From: Planctomycetota bacterium
GTDB taxonomy: Bacteria; Planctomycetota; UBA8742; UBA2392
Reading direction: 5' to 3'
Assembly (NCBI GenBank): GCA_020638635.1
Contig: JACKIE010000005.1
Location: 62,001 to 126,000 of the forward strand
DNA length: 64,000 nucleotides
Below the pieces are notes generated by a model. That model was given only the letters and a program-made list of their open reading frames with translations. It was not told where the DNA came from and did no database searches. Both the position numbers and the translations under genes were made by a program. Shown piece after piece: positions 24,126 to 33,883 of this stretch (positions are counted from its first letter, which is position 1; each line of letters begins with the position of its first letter).

Positions 24126-26621
24126 ATGGGCAAACCCGTGCTAGTGAGTTTGTTGGCGGCGGCGCTGTTTTTCTGCGGGGCGCGTACCGGAACCGCCCAG
24201 GAGGCCGACCCGCAGCCGGAGACCAAGCCGGCCTGGAGCTTCACGCCCGGCGAGTTCCTGACCGCCGATGACTACGAGCACCTGCAGGCCGCCCTGGACT
24301 GCATCAACCTGACGCCCGAAGACCTGAACTACGAGAAGAAGCACCGTCCCGACGACAAACTGCGCCTCAGCATCTGTGACAAGGCGCTGGACGACCCGCT
24401 GGCCGTGCCCGGCATGGCCGAGCAAGCGGCCGACCGGTTCGGCAGCAGGTCAACGCCTACGCACCGTTGCATGCACGCCACAACGCTGCTTGACCTGCCC
24501 GGAAAGCGCTGGATGGCCGAGGAGTTGCAGAAGGACACCGAGCCGCTGGCCAAGCTTGAGCAGAAGCTGAGAGAAGCAGGGCTAAATCCCAAAAAGAAGT
24601 GGACGGAGCAAGAGAAGGCCTCCGCCGCCGCCAAAGCCAAGGAAATCAGTAAAGAGATCGATGCGTTCCAGGCGACGCAGTTCTACGGCGGTAGCGACGT
24701 TACGGAACTGTTTCGCGCTGAGCACGCCTATGGAGTTATGGGTTGGGACACGGGCCGACCGCTGGCCGGCTCTCTGGGAACCATCAGCCGCAAGCGTGAA
24801 CTCGAGCCTGCGGATGCCCGTCACCTGGCGGGTGTGTTGCCGCAGTACGGTGTCGAGGCACCGCAGGGATTGCCGGGCGGTGAGGAGATTCAGCAGGATA
24901 CGCGAAGCTTGTTCGATGTGGCAGCCTTGGCTGACCTGGAGCCGATCATCATTTCCGGCAATCGCCTGAGCGCGCAGCTTGGACAGATTGCCCGAGACTT
25001 GCTCGTTCGTGACGAAGACCGGATCACCTATCTCGGCGACAAGACCAGTGCGGTCCCAGGAGTCAGCGGCGGGATCATGGGGGCATGGCAGGGCCCGTGG
25101 GGTAAGTTCGTGATCGGCGGGACCGGCCCCAACACTTACGAGGGCGATGATTTCATCGGCATCATCGACCTGGGCGGCGACGACGTTTATCGCGGCCGTG
25201 TGGCCTGTGGCATCGGCCTTGAGGGCAAAGCACCCCTCAGCTTCGTGCTCGACCTGTCCGGCAACGACCGCTACGAGGGTGGCGACTTCACCCAGGGCTT
25301 TGGCTTTTTGGGCGTCGGCATCCTGCACGACCTGGGCGGCGGCGACGATTACTACTCGGCCGGATTCTGCGCCCAGGGTTGCGGCCTGTGCGGCTACGGC
25401 GAGCTCTACGACGACGGCGGCAACGACCAGTACCGCGCCGACAGCGGCGCCCAGGGCGCGGGCTGCTTCGGTTACGGCCAGCTCACGGACGTCGCCGGCA
25501 ACGACACCTATCGCGGCTGCCGCTTCGTGCAGGGCTTCGCACAGGTGATGGGCGTGGGCGTTCTGACTGACGGTAACGGCAACGACCTGTACTACGCGGG
25601 CGGCAAGTACCTGCACCAGCCGCTCTGGAACGACCGCTACCAGAGCCTCAGCCAGGGCTTCAGCATCGGCAACCGCAACGACGCCGGCGTGGGCACCGGC
25701 GGCGGCGTCGGCATGCTGCTGGATGAGGGCGACGGCAACGACGTCTACCAGGCCGACATCTACGGCCAGGGCAGCAGCTACTGGTACAGCCTCGGCATGC
25801 TGGTCGATCGCGGCGGCAACGACACCTACACCCTGGGCCAGTACGGGCAGGGGGGCGGCATCCACCTGTCCACGGGCGTGCTGGTGGACCTGAAGGGCAA
25901 CGACACCTACAGCAACCCGTACGGCGTCGGCCTCGGCGGCGCGCACGACTGGGCAGTAGCCTGGCTGATCGACCGCGCGGGCAACGACCTGTACCAGGGC
26001 AACGGCCAGGGCCAGGGGCTGAACTTCAGCTTCGGTTGCATGCTGGACTGCGCGGGCGACGACAGCCATTCCACCAACAACGAGCTCAGTATCGGCAAGG
26101 GCAGCAACAACGACATCAGCCTGCTGATGGACCTCGGAGGCACGGACTGCTACGGCCCCAAGGACGTCAAGGACGGCCAGCTCACGCGCCGCGGCAACCA
26201 CCAGCTGGTGTACGATGTGCCCAGCGGCTGGTTCCCGGGCGTTGACACGTCAACGCTACCGACCAAGCAGGACCCCGCGCCGGACCGCGCCGTCGTGCAG
26301 CACATCCTGATCGCCTGGGACGGCGCCGGCGTGGACACCCAGAAAGCAGCCCGCAGCAAGGAACAGGCGGAGACCCTGGCGCGCCAGGTGCTGAAACAGG
26401 CCCGCACCAGGGGTGCGGACTGGAAGCAGCTTCAGGTCGATTACAACGAGGATTGCGGCGCCAACCCGGACGGCACCACCAACACCCATAACAGCTACAC
26501 GGCCGACGCGGAGGCCCGCCTGGTGAAGCCGTTCAAAGACCTCGCGCTCAGCCTGGGCGTGGGCCAGATCGACATCTGCGAAAGCAAGTACGGCTTTCAC
26601 ATCATCAAGCGCATTGAGTAA
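24126..26621 (+). CDS. Secreted beta-solenoid protein with C-terminal parvulin prolyl isomerase domain
   Basis: An 831-residue exported protein. Signal peptide at residues 1-25. Residues 40-335 are an alpha-rich Lys/Glu region of unknown fold. Residues about 338-680 hold twelve copies of a G-(N/D)-D-x-Y motif (GGDDVY, SGNDRY, GGNDQY, AGNDTY ...) spaced some 25-45 residues apart with Gln-Gly turns. This resembles a calcium-binding beta-roll/solenoid, but it is not a canonical RTX nonapeptide array. Residues about 720-831 are a parvulin-type PPIase (VVQHILIAWDG...ADWKQLQVDYNED...FHIIKRIE, cited in parts). It may help fold exported proteins at the envelope. I know no characterised protein with this order. 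Confidence 0.75.
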   Translation: MGKPVLVSLLAAALFFCGARTGTAQEADPQPETKPAWSFTPGEFLTADDYEHLQAALDCINLTPEDLNYEKKHRPDDKLRLSICDKALDDPLAVPGMAEQAADRFGSRSTPTHRCMHATTLLDLPGKRWMAEELQKDTEPLAKLEQKLREAGLNPKKKWTEQEKASAAAKAKEISKEIDAFQATQFYGGSDVTELFRAEHAYGVMGWDTGRPLAGSLGTISRKRELEPADARHLAGVLPQYGVEAPQGLPGGEEIQQDTRSLFDVAALADLEPIIISGNRLSAQLGQIARDLLVRDEDRITYLGDKTSAVPGVSGGIMGAWQGPWGKFVIGGTGPNTYEGDDFIGIIDLGGDDVYRGRVACGIGLEGKAPLSFVLDLSGNDRYEGGDFTQGFGFLGVGILHDLGGGDDYYSAGFCAQGCGLCGYGELYDDGGNDQYRADSGAQGAGCFGYGQLTDVAGNDTYRGCRFVQGFAQVMGVGVLTDGNGNDLYYAGGKYLHQPLWNDRYQSLSQGFSIGNRNDAGVGTGGGVGMLLDEGDGNDVYQADIYGQGSSYWYSLGMLVDRGGNDTYTLGQYGQGGGIHLSTGVLVDLKGNDTYSNPYGVGLGGAHDWAVAWLIDRAGNDLYQGNGQGQGLNFSFGCMLDCAGDDSHSTNNELSIGKGSNNDISLLMDLGGTDCYGPKDVKDGQLTRRGNHQLVYDVPSGWFPGVDTSTLPTKQDPAPDRAVVQHILIAWDGAGVDTQKAARSKEQAETLARQVLKQARTRGADWKQLQVDYNEDCGANPDGTTNTHNSYTADAEARLVKPFKDLALSLGVGQIDICESKYGFHIIKRIE

Positions 26622-26923
26622 CGGAGCGCGCACGTCCCGTCCGCATGGGGCCGGAGGCCCGCGTTCCCTGAGGACTCAACTGCTTCAGCGCGACGACGCG
26701 ACGAACGCGAAGGCCGCGACGAAGGTGCTGGAGAGCTGAAAGTCGGCCGGCCGATTGAGGCCCTGCCGGTCCTCAACAGAATCGTTGCGACCGTGGTGCT
26801 AATCGCGTCGTTGCGCTGAGGCGGTTGTAGTTGGTTTTCCTTGCTGTCCTGACCCGGCGATTGCGCTAGATTCTTCGATCACGGGGACAGTCCCCAACTT
26901 CGGGGACAGTCCCCCCTGAGCCC
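26622..26923. other. Intergenic region with short palindromes
   Basis: No gene seen. It ends with two GGGGACAGTCCCC palindromes (26882-26914) directly before the next gene, related to the GGGACAGGCACC palindromes at 39487 and 51414. Confidence 0.5.
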
Positions 26924-29101
26924 ATGTCGCCCACGCGTGAATACAGCCATGCCCGCTGGCACAGCCGTGCGGGCTTCCTGATGACCACGCTGCTGGTGCT
27001 GCTGGTGATGGGCGCGCCGCTGCTGGTCACGCGCGGCATCCTGACCCATGGCGCGCTGTTCCTGCCCGCGGCTGCCGGGCTGGTGCTGCTGTTCGGCGGG
27101 CCGCTCACGCGGCTGGCGCTGGCGACGGGGCGCCTTGATCACCGTGCCACGGGGCGCGAATCGCTGCAGGGCGTGCAGTCGCTGATCCGCCTGGTGCTGG
27201 CCGCCGTGCTGCTGGTGCTGGCCGGGCGCGCCTGTGCCTGGCTTTACGCGGAGGCCCTGTTCGGCGTGCCCCAGGGCGCGCTTGATTACCAGGCCCGCGA
27301 GCTGACGACCCATTCCACGGCCTGGCACAGCGCCACTACGCCCGCAGCCTGGTGGGGGATGGGCACGGTCGTGGTCATCGCGTTCGTGCTGGTGCTGTTC
27401 GCGCGGCGCAAGCGCCTGGCCGGCCTGAGCTGGCTGGCGGTGTGGCTGCTGGCCGTGGTGGTGGCGCTGATGCTGCTGGGGCTGCTGGTCGGCTACTCAA
27501 TGCCCGGCGCGGGTGCATTGGCCGCGCTGGCAGCGCCCGTGCGCCTTGAGTCTGCGTTGTCGCTGGCGTTCTGGGGCGAGGCCGCGGCCGTCGCCATGCT
27601 GGCCATCGGCGCCCAGACCGGCGTGCTGGTTGCTGCCGGGCGCGGCCTGCCCAAGCGCGCCACCGTGGGACGCGAGGCTCGCATCCTGGTGGCGGGCGTG
27701 ACGCTGCTGCTGGTGATGACCGGCCTGGCCGGCCTGTTGCTGCTGTCAGCCGTGTGCTACCGGCAGGGCATCGTGCCCGAGCCCGAGCACGCGGCGCCGG
27801 GCGTGCTGGTGCTGGACGTGATCCCGGCCTTGGGCGCCGACCTGTTCCAGGGCTGGCCGCCCGAGTTCAAGCCCTCGACGCGGCAGGTGACATTGGCCTG
27901 GTGCTTCATCGTGACGTTGGCCTGCGGCATCGGCGCGGCCGCCATGCTGGGCGCCGGGCGCCTGCTGCCGCGCGATGCACGCACGGCGGCGGCGCGCTTC
28001 GGCTACGCGGCTGCCGGTGTGTGCTTCGCGGCGCTGATTGCCAGCCTGGCGATGGGCACCGGCGACTCGTACCTGCCGTTGCTGACCGTGATGCCGGCGT
28101 TGCTGGCGGTGATCCTGGTGACCATGGCACGCCGCGCCGGCGTGGGCATGCGAGTGGTTTCGGTGGCGTTCCACAGCAAGCGCCCTTGGCTTGAGCGCCT
28201 GTACCTGACGCTGGCCTTTCGGGTCGTGCGGCCGTTGTTGCTGCTGGCGGTGCTGGCGGTGGCGTTGTCACGGCGCGAGTACAACATCATGTTGGCCAGT
28301 TTCGCGGTGGCATTCGCGATGATCTGGCTGGGATCGCTGAGGAGGCGGATGCGTAGCCGAGAGACCGGCATGCTGCGAGCGGTGGCGGCGGCTGCGCTGC
28401 TGGTGATGCCGCTGGTACTGCACGCGCAGGAGGCCGTTTCGCCCGTCGAGGCTGCGTTCGCCAGGGTGGTTGACGCGCCCGACGCCGCCCAGCGCGCCGA
28501 GGCTCGCCGCCGGTTCGAAGAGCTCGCGTTGCGCAGCGCGGCCGAAGGGGGCGAGCCGGTCTACACGCCCGCCCTGCGCGCACGGGCGGCAGCACTGCTG
28601 GACCAGGAAGGTCCGCCGCGCCTCGATGTCGCGCGCGACGCGGCCGGCTGCGTGTTCCTGCTGGATCCTACCCACGAGGATTCGCTTCGGCTGGAGCGCC
28701 AGTTGCTCGAGCACGACGGCGTCTCGCCTTTCCCGCGGCTGGATGAGGCTTTCTCGGACTACCAGGCCGGCCAGACCGCGCCTTTGCGCGAGCGCCTTGG
28801 CGAGGTCGCCACACGTATCCACGCCAGGCGGGTCACGGTGCTGCTGGAGCAGGATGATCCGCCGGTTCAGCAACTGATGATCGCGCTCGCATCCGACCTG
28901 CGCCAGGCCTATGGCTCTGCGGCGCCACGCACCCGCGAGCTGCGCCGCTACCTGGTGCAGCGCGCCACGGGGGGACGCTCGCTGCTGCGGCCGGACGCGG
29001 GCCCAGGTGTGACCTACCTTGCGTGTTTCCTGGCGGCGGCGGGGATCTTCGCGCTGGCGCTGATGTTCGGAATCGGCGAGCGTCGCAACACGCGCCGTTG
29101 A
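26924..29101 (+). CDS. Large polytopic membrane protein with soluble C-terminal part
   Basis: A 725-residue protein, not confidently recognised. About 12 hydrophobic helices fill residues 15-480. Another hydrophobic segment at about 483-502 looks like a signal-anchor, followed by an Ala/Arg/Glu-rich soluble region (505-690) and a last helix near 700. The start (ARWHSRAGFLM) and the pair LESALSLAFWGEAAAVAML / GAQTGVLVAAGRG faintly recall sodium:neurotransmitter symporters, with their W-x-S-R-x-G-F opening, but the Na+/substrate motifs are not clear. A degenerate transporter with an added periplasmic domain is one reading. Confidence 0.6.
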   Translation: MSPTREYSHARWHSRAGFLMTTLLVLLVMGAPLLVTRGILTHGALFLPAAAGLVLLFGGPLTRLALATGRLDHRATGRESLQGVQSLIRLVLAAVLLVLAGRACAWLYAEALFGVPQGALDYQARELTTHSTAWHSATTPAAWWGMGTVVVIAFVLVLFARRKRLAGLSWLAVWLLAVVVALMLLGLLVGYSMPGAGALAALAAPVRLESALSLAFWGEAAAVAMLAIGAQTGVLVAAGRGLPKRATVGREARILVAGVTLLLVMTGLAGLLLLSAVCYRQGIVPEPEHAAPGVLVLDVIPALGADLFQGWPPEFKPSTRQVTLAWCFIVTLACGIGAAAMLGAGRLLPRDARTAAARFGYAAAGVCFAALIASLAMGTGDSYLPLLTVMPALLAVILVTMARRAGVGMRVVSVAFHSKRPWLERLYLTLAFRVVRPLLLLAVLAVALSRREYNIMLASFAVAFAMIWLGSLRRRMRSRETGMLRAVAAAALLVMPLVLHAQEAVSPVEAAFARVVDAPDAAQRAEARRRFEELALRSAAEGGEPVYTPALRARAAALLDQEGPPRLDVARDAAGCVFLLDPTHEDSLRLERQLLEHDGVSPFPRLDEAFSDYQAGQTAPLRERLGEVATRIHARRVTVLLEQDDPPVQQLMIALASDLRQAYGSAAPRTRELRRYLVQRATGGRSLLRPDAGPGVTYLACFLAAAGIFALALMFGIGERRNTRR

Positions 29102-29153
29102 GCCGCGGCGCGCCGGATAATAAAAGGCGGGTGACCGCCGACGGAGGATCACC

Positions 29154-30311
<1,158 letters not shown>

Positions 30312-30407
30312 TTCAGGTTTCAGGGTTCCGGTAACGGGATTCAGGGCGGCGTCCCTGCAAACTCGGCTTTTCCCCTGAAACCTGACACCTGAAACCTGGC
30401 CCCTGAA
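30312..30407. repeat. 7-nt-period inverted repeat (CTGAAAC type)
   Basis: Left arm TTCAGGTTTCAGGGTTCCGG (30312-30331) immediately after the acyl-CoA dehydrogenase stop; right arm 30372-30407 (CCCCTGAAACCTGACACC...). It lies between two unrelated genes. Confidence 0.75.
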
Positions 30408-30466
30408 CGCCCGTAGCCGGATTGCCGCTCGTGCGGCATAATGTGCCCCGGGCCTTGGAACTCAGC

Positions 30467-31540
30467 ATGTCGCAACCCCAGTACACCGACCCCATCATCG
30501 GCCAGACCTTCGGCAACGTCGTGGCCAAGAGCATCCTTGGCCGCGGCGGCATGGGCGCGGTCTACCTGGGGCATCACCCCGGCCTCGACATGATGGTCGC
30601 CATCAAGCTGCTGCCCGACCTGTTCGTGGGCAAGCGCGAGATGGTCGAGCGCTTCCTGCGCGAAGCAAGAGTCTCCGGACGCCTGCAGCACCCGAACATC
30701 GTGCGCACGCTGGACGTCGGGCGCGATCACGGTGTGTACTACCTGGTGATGGAGTACGTGGAAGGCGTGGACGCCCAGCGCCTGCTTGACCGCGAGTCGC
30801 GCTTCAGCCCCATGCGCGCCGTGAACATCGCCGGCTTCGTGGCCCGCGCCCTGGGCGAAGCGCACGACCAGGGCGTGATCCATCGCGACATCAAGCCCGC
30901 CAACATCCTGATCGCGCGCGACGGCAAGGTGAAAGTGACCGACTTCGGCCTGGCGCGCAGTATCACCAACACGGCCACGGCCCTGACGCTCAGCAACCAG
31001 GTGGTGGGCACACCCAACTACATGGCGCCGGAGCAGATCAAGAGCATGGAAGTGGATGCCCGAGTGGACATCTACGCCCTCGGTGTCACCCTGTGGCAGT
31101 TCCTGACCGGCGCGCTGCCCTTTGACGGCGCCACGCCCATGGCCGTTCTGCTCAACGTGGTGGGCGAGCAGCTGCAGATGCCGAAGGAAACCTTTGAGCC
31201 CCTGCCCAAGGAGCTGCGTGAAGCCGTGGTAGCCATGACGGCCAAGGACCCGCGCCGCCGCCTGCCCAATATCCCGGCCGTGCTTGCGGTGCTCAAGAAG
31301 GCGCGTGATGCCCTGCGTTCCGCGGGGCTGGACAGCACGGCGCCGATGACGGGCGCGCCTGTGCGCGCGAGTTCGCCGCAGATCAAGTCGCTGAGTGATA
31401 CGGCCGTGCCGCGCAGCCAGGCCGTGCCCCTGCCGCGCAGCGACCCGCAAAGCTTCACCAAGCCGCTCGGCTCCGACGTGCAGCAGCGCCCGCCGCAAGG
31501 CAATCCAAGGCCCGGCACACCCCGACCCGGCGGCCGCTAA
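30467..31540 (+). CDS. Ser/Thr protein kinase (Pkn2-type)
   Basis: A 357-residue Hanks-type kinase. Gly loop LGRGGMGAVYLG, catalytic Lys in VAIKLL, HRDIKPANIL, DFGLA, GTPNYMAPEQ, and ALGVTLWQFLTG: a complete, probably active kinase domain at residues about 15-275. The C-terminal 80 residues are Pro/Ser/Arg-rich and disordered, with no TM helix, so it is cytoplasmic. ATG 30467 is used; an upstream in-frame start lacks homology. The next three genes are paralogues of each other and may be its partners, since gene order is their only link. Confidence 0.9.
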   Translation: MSQPQYTDPIIGQTFGNVVAKSILGRGGMGAVYLGHHPGLDMMVAIKLLPDLFVGKREMVERFLREARVSGRLQHPNIVRTLDVGRDHGVYYLVMEYVEGVDAQRLLDRESRFSPMRAVNIAGFVARALGEAHDQGVIHRDIKPANILIARDGKVKVTDFGLARSITNTATALTLSNQVVGTPNYMAPEQIKSMEVDARVDIYALGVTLWQFLTGALPFDGATPMAVLLNVVGEQLQMPKETFEPLPKELREAVVAMTAKDPRRRLPNIPAVLAVLKKARDALRSAGLDSTAPMTGAPVRASSPQIKSLSDTAVPRSQAVPLPRSDPQSFTKPLGSDVQQRPPQGNPRPGTPRPGGR

Positions 31541-31600
31541 GTGGCACGCGCTTCCAGCGCGTGAATAGTGCCATGCGCTTCAAGCGCATGGCCGTTGTAT
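31541..31600. repeat. Two short palindromes after the kinase gene
   Basis: GGCACGCGCTTCCAGCGCGTG and CATGCGCTTCAAGCGCATG are adjacent hairpins that share the core GCGCTT-C-A-GCGC. Possible terminator and common intergenic repeat. Confidence 0.5.
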
Positions 31601-31637
31601 TGTTGGCTCCCGTCGCCAACCTGCCTAGAATGTTGGC

Positions 31638-32372
31638 ATGACCAACCAGCCCTTGAAACCCGGCCACGGCGGGCCCGTGCCGGAGCCCCGAACATTCAGC
31701 GTCCCGATGCGCGCCCCCGAACCGCAGTGCATGGGCCGCAGCCCCAGGCCGTATGCGATCGCGGCCGCGAGCTTCATGTTCCTGTGCCTGGCGATCATGT
31801 TTGGCGTGATCTTCTTTGCCAACAAGGCCACTGACATCGGCTCAAGCAAGCGCAGCCTCGAGGCCAAGCAGCTCGGCGATCTCGACGCGGGCATCAAGCA
31901 CATGCTGGCCGAGCAGCGTTTCGCATCGGCCGCAAAGAAACACCCGGAACTTGCAGGCGAGGCCTTCTGGGCCTTCGCCCTGCGTGAGGGCCTGCTGGAT
32001 GACGCGCTGCTGTCAAAACTCAGCTCGCTGAACTCAACCACCGACCTGCGGCCTGAGAACCGGGAAGCGTTCTTCAAGGGCACGGCGCCCGCACAGCCCT
32101 GGTGCTCCTACACGGCGCCGCGCATGGGCGAACTGGCCGAGCTGATGAAGCGATCGCCGGAAGACCGCATCGTGCTGGTCACCTTCAACAGCCGCAACTG
32201 GAGCAACTACCCCGAAAATGGCGTGGTGGTGCTGTGGGCCGGCGGCGAGCGCGCCGAGTTCCTTGACTTCGAAACCGCCGCCGAAGAGTTCGGCATCACA
32301 GCCGAGGAGTGGGCCGACCCGGCCGGCAAGCTGTTCGGCAAGAAAGCGCCGTTCCAACACACCTACGAGTAA
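31638..32372 (+). CDS. Membrane-anchored protein of a tandem paralogous family, member A
   Basis: A 244-residue protein: Pro-rich cytoplasmic N-terminus (about 1-40), one TM helix (about 46-66), then a soluble extracytoplasmic domain. Family marks shared with the next two genes are LVTFNSRNWSNYPENGV near residue 180 and a C-terminal block GITAEEWADPAGKLFGKKAPF, ending TYE. No known domain recognised. The three tandem genes are all downstream of the Ser/Thr kinase. Confidence 0.7.
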   Translation: MTNQPLKPGHGGPVPEPRTFSVPMRAPEPQCMGRSPRPYAIAAASFMFLCLAIMFGVIFFANKATDIGSSKRSLEAKQLGDLDAGIKHMLAEQRFASAAKKHPELAGEAFWAFALREGLLDDALLSKLSSLNSTTDLRPENREAFFKGTAPAQPWCSYTAPRMGELAELMKRSPEDRIVLVTFNSRNWSNYPENGVVVLWAGGERAEFLDFETAAEEFGITAEEWADPAGKLFGKKAPFQHTYE

Positions 32373-32386
32373 TCTCCGGGGGCACC

Positions 32387-33142
32387 ATGAGCGAACCGAT
32401 GCAGGATCCCGGGCAGCCCGGCGCTTTGCCGCCGGGGGGGCCGCAGTACCAGCCGCCCATGCCCGGGCCGTACCCGCCAATGTACCCGCCTCCCTACCCG
32501 CCGCCGAAGAAGGGCATGAGCGGTGCCGTGCTGGCGCTGATCATCGTGGGCGTGGTGTTCGGCGTGGTTGCGGTGGGAGGGGTGCTGGTCGGCATCCTGG
32601 CCGTGGCCGTGATTCCCAAGCTGACCGAAGCCAAGAACAAGCTCGAGGTCAAGCAGATGGCCGATCTGCAGGCGGGCCTGCAGAATCTCGCGGTGGACCA
32701 GTCCAAGTCCCGACGTCTGAACATGCCGCCGTTGCGAGAGGCCCGCGGCGAGCAACTGTGGATGCTGCTGCTGCAGGAAGAGTTGATCGACCAGCGACTG
32801 TCCAAGAAGCTGGTGAGCCTGAACTCCAGGACCGACACGCCGCAGGCCGCCCCTACCCAGGGCGGCAACCACTGCTCCTACACGCTGCCGGAAGCGCGAA
32901 GCCTGCTGACGGTAATGAACAAGCGGGGGTCCGAACGCTGCGTCGTGGTGACCTTCAACTCGCGCAACTGGAACAACTACCCGGAGGCCGGCGTGCCTTG
33001 CATCTGGTCCGACAACGCCGTTGTCAGCTGGCTGACATTCGAGGATGCGCAGCGCGACTGGGGCATCACGGCCGACGAATGGGCCGACCCGGGGGGCAAG
33101 CTGCTGGGTAAAAAGCCCCCGTTCCAGTTCACGCACGAGTAG
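32387..33142 (+). CDS. Membrane-anchored protein of a tandem paralogous family, member B
   Basis: A 251-residue protein: Pro/Tyr-rich N-terminus (PPMYPPPYPPPKK), one TM helix at about residues 44-67 ending in VAVIPKL, like a pilin-type helix, then the family domain with VVTFNSRNWNNYPEAGV and GITADEWADPGGKLLGKKPP, ending THE. ATG 32387 is chosen (AAT CTC CGG GGG CACC upstream); the frame is open earlier but overlaps member A. Function unknown. Confidence 0.7.
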   Translation: MSEPMQDPGQPGALPPGGPQYQPPMPGPYPPMYPPPYPPPKKGMSGAVLALIIVGVVFGVVAVGGVLVGILAVAVIPKLTEAKNKLEVKQMADLQAGLQNLAVDQSKSRRLNMPPLREARGEQLWMLLLQEELIDQRLSKKLVSLNSRTDTPQAAPTQGGNHCSYTLPEARSLLTVMNKRGSERCVVVTFNSRNWNNYPEAGVPCIWSDNAVVSWLTFEDAQRDWGITADEWADPGGKLLGKKPPFQFTHE

Positions 33143-33240
33143 GGGCAAGTCCCACTGCCTGCGGTGATCCGGACCAGGGTTGCCTGTTCGTGACTTTGGT
33201 TCATAATCCGGCCGCATCCCACTATACCCAAGGAGAGCAC

Positions 33241-33822
33241 ATGCGTCGTACATCGCTGGCCGCCGCGGTTGTCGCCATTATCGTTCTGATAGGGGGTTGT
33301 GGGCCCGGCGCCCCTGACGTCAACGCGACCGGTTCCAACATGTCGAAGATCCAGGGCGAACTCCTGATGGTCGCGACTGACGACATGAGAAAAAGGAAAC
33401 TGCGCGACAAAGAAGTGTTGAACGCCAAGGGAGCGGAGTTCGCTGGGGCTGCGATGAAGGCCGAAATCCTGGACAGCTCGCTGCTTTCCGCCCTGGTGAT
33501 CCCCGGTACCAGCGACAAAGCTGCGCCCGATCTCGCAGGCTACACCGCGGCCAACTGCTCGTTCTGCTTCCCGCAGGGCAGCCAGCTTCTCAAGGCCATG
33601 GCCTCGAAGGGCAAGAACCGAAAGGTGCTGCTGTGCCCGAACTCGAAGCACTGGAAGGAGTTCGGCGATGCCGTTCCCATCCTGTTCAGCGACAAGCAAG
33701 ATCCGCTGCTTACCACCTGGAAAGACCTGTCGGAAGAATTCGGCATCACCCAGGCCGACTGGGAGAACCCCGGCGCCAACCTGTTTGGCAAAAAACCGCC
33801 CTTCGACATGGTCTACGAGTAG
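33241..33822 (+). CDS. Lipoprotein of a tandem paralogous family, member C
   Basis: A 193-residue member anchored by lipidation instead of a TM helix (IIVLIGGC lipobox, Cys about residue 20). The family domain is recognisable but diverged: VLLCPNSKHWKEFGDAV in place of VTFNSRNW, and GITQADWENPGANLFGKKPP at the end, then VYE. An AAGGAGAG site precedes ATG 33241. Confidence 0.7.
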   Translation: MRRTSLAAAVVAIIVLIGGCGPGAPDVNATGSNMSKIQGELLMVATDDMRKRKLRDKEVLNAKGAEFAGAAMKAEILDSSLLSALVIPGTSDKAAPDLAGYTAANCSFCFPQGSQLLKAMASKGKNRKVLLCPNSKHWKEFGDAVPILFSDKQDPLLTTWKDLSEEFGITQADWENPGANLFGKKPPFDMVYE

Positions 33823-33883
33823 CCGGTCGCCTTTCGGCTCTGCGGGCTGGCGCTGATGCGCCGGCCCGTTATATTCCCGGCCC

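Noticed and set aside
24582..26201. A 539-codon minus-strand open frame opposite the solenoid gene
   Set aside because: Ala/Val/Gln-rich antisense of a repetitive gene; no start site and no family.
26241..26256. GTTGACACGTCAACG as a fifth palindrome copy
   Set aside because: The centre AC is not self-complementary, so it is only a near-variant of TTGACGCGTCAA.
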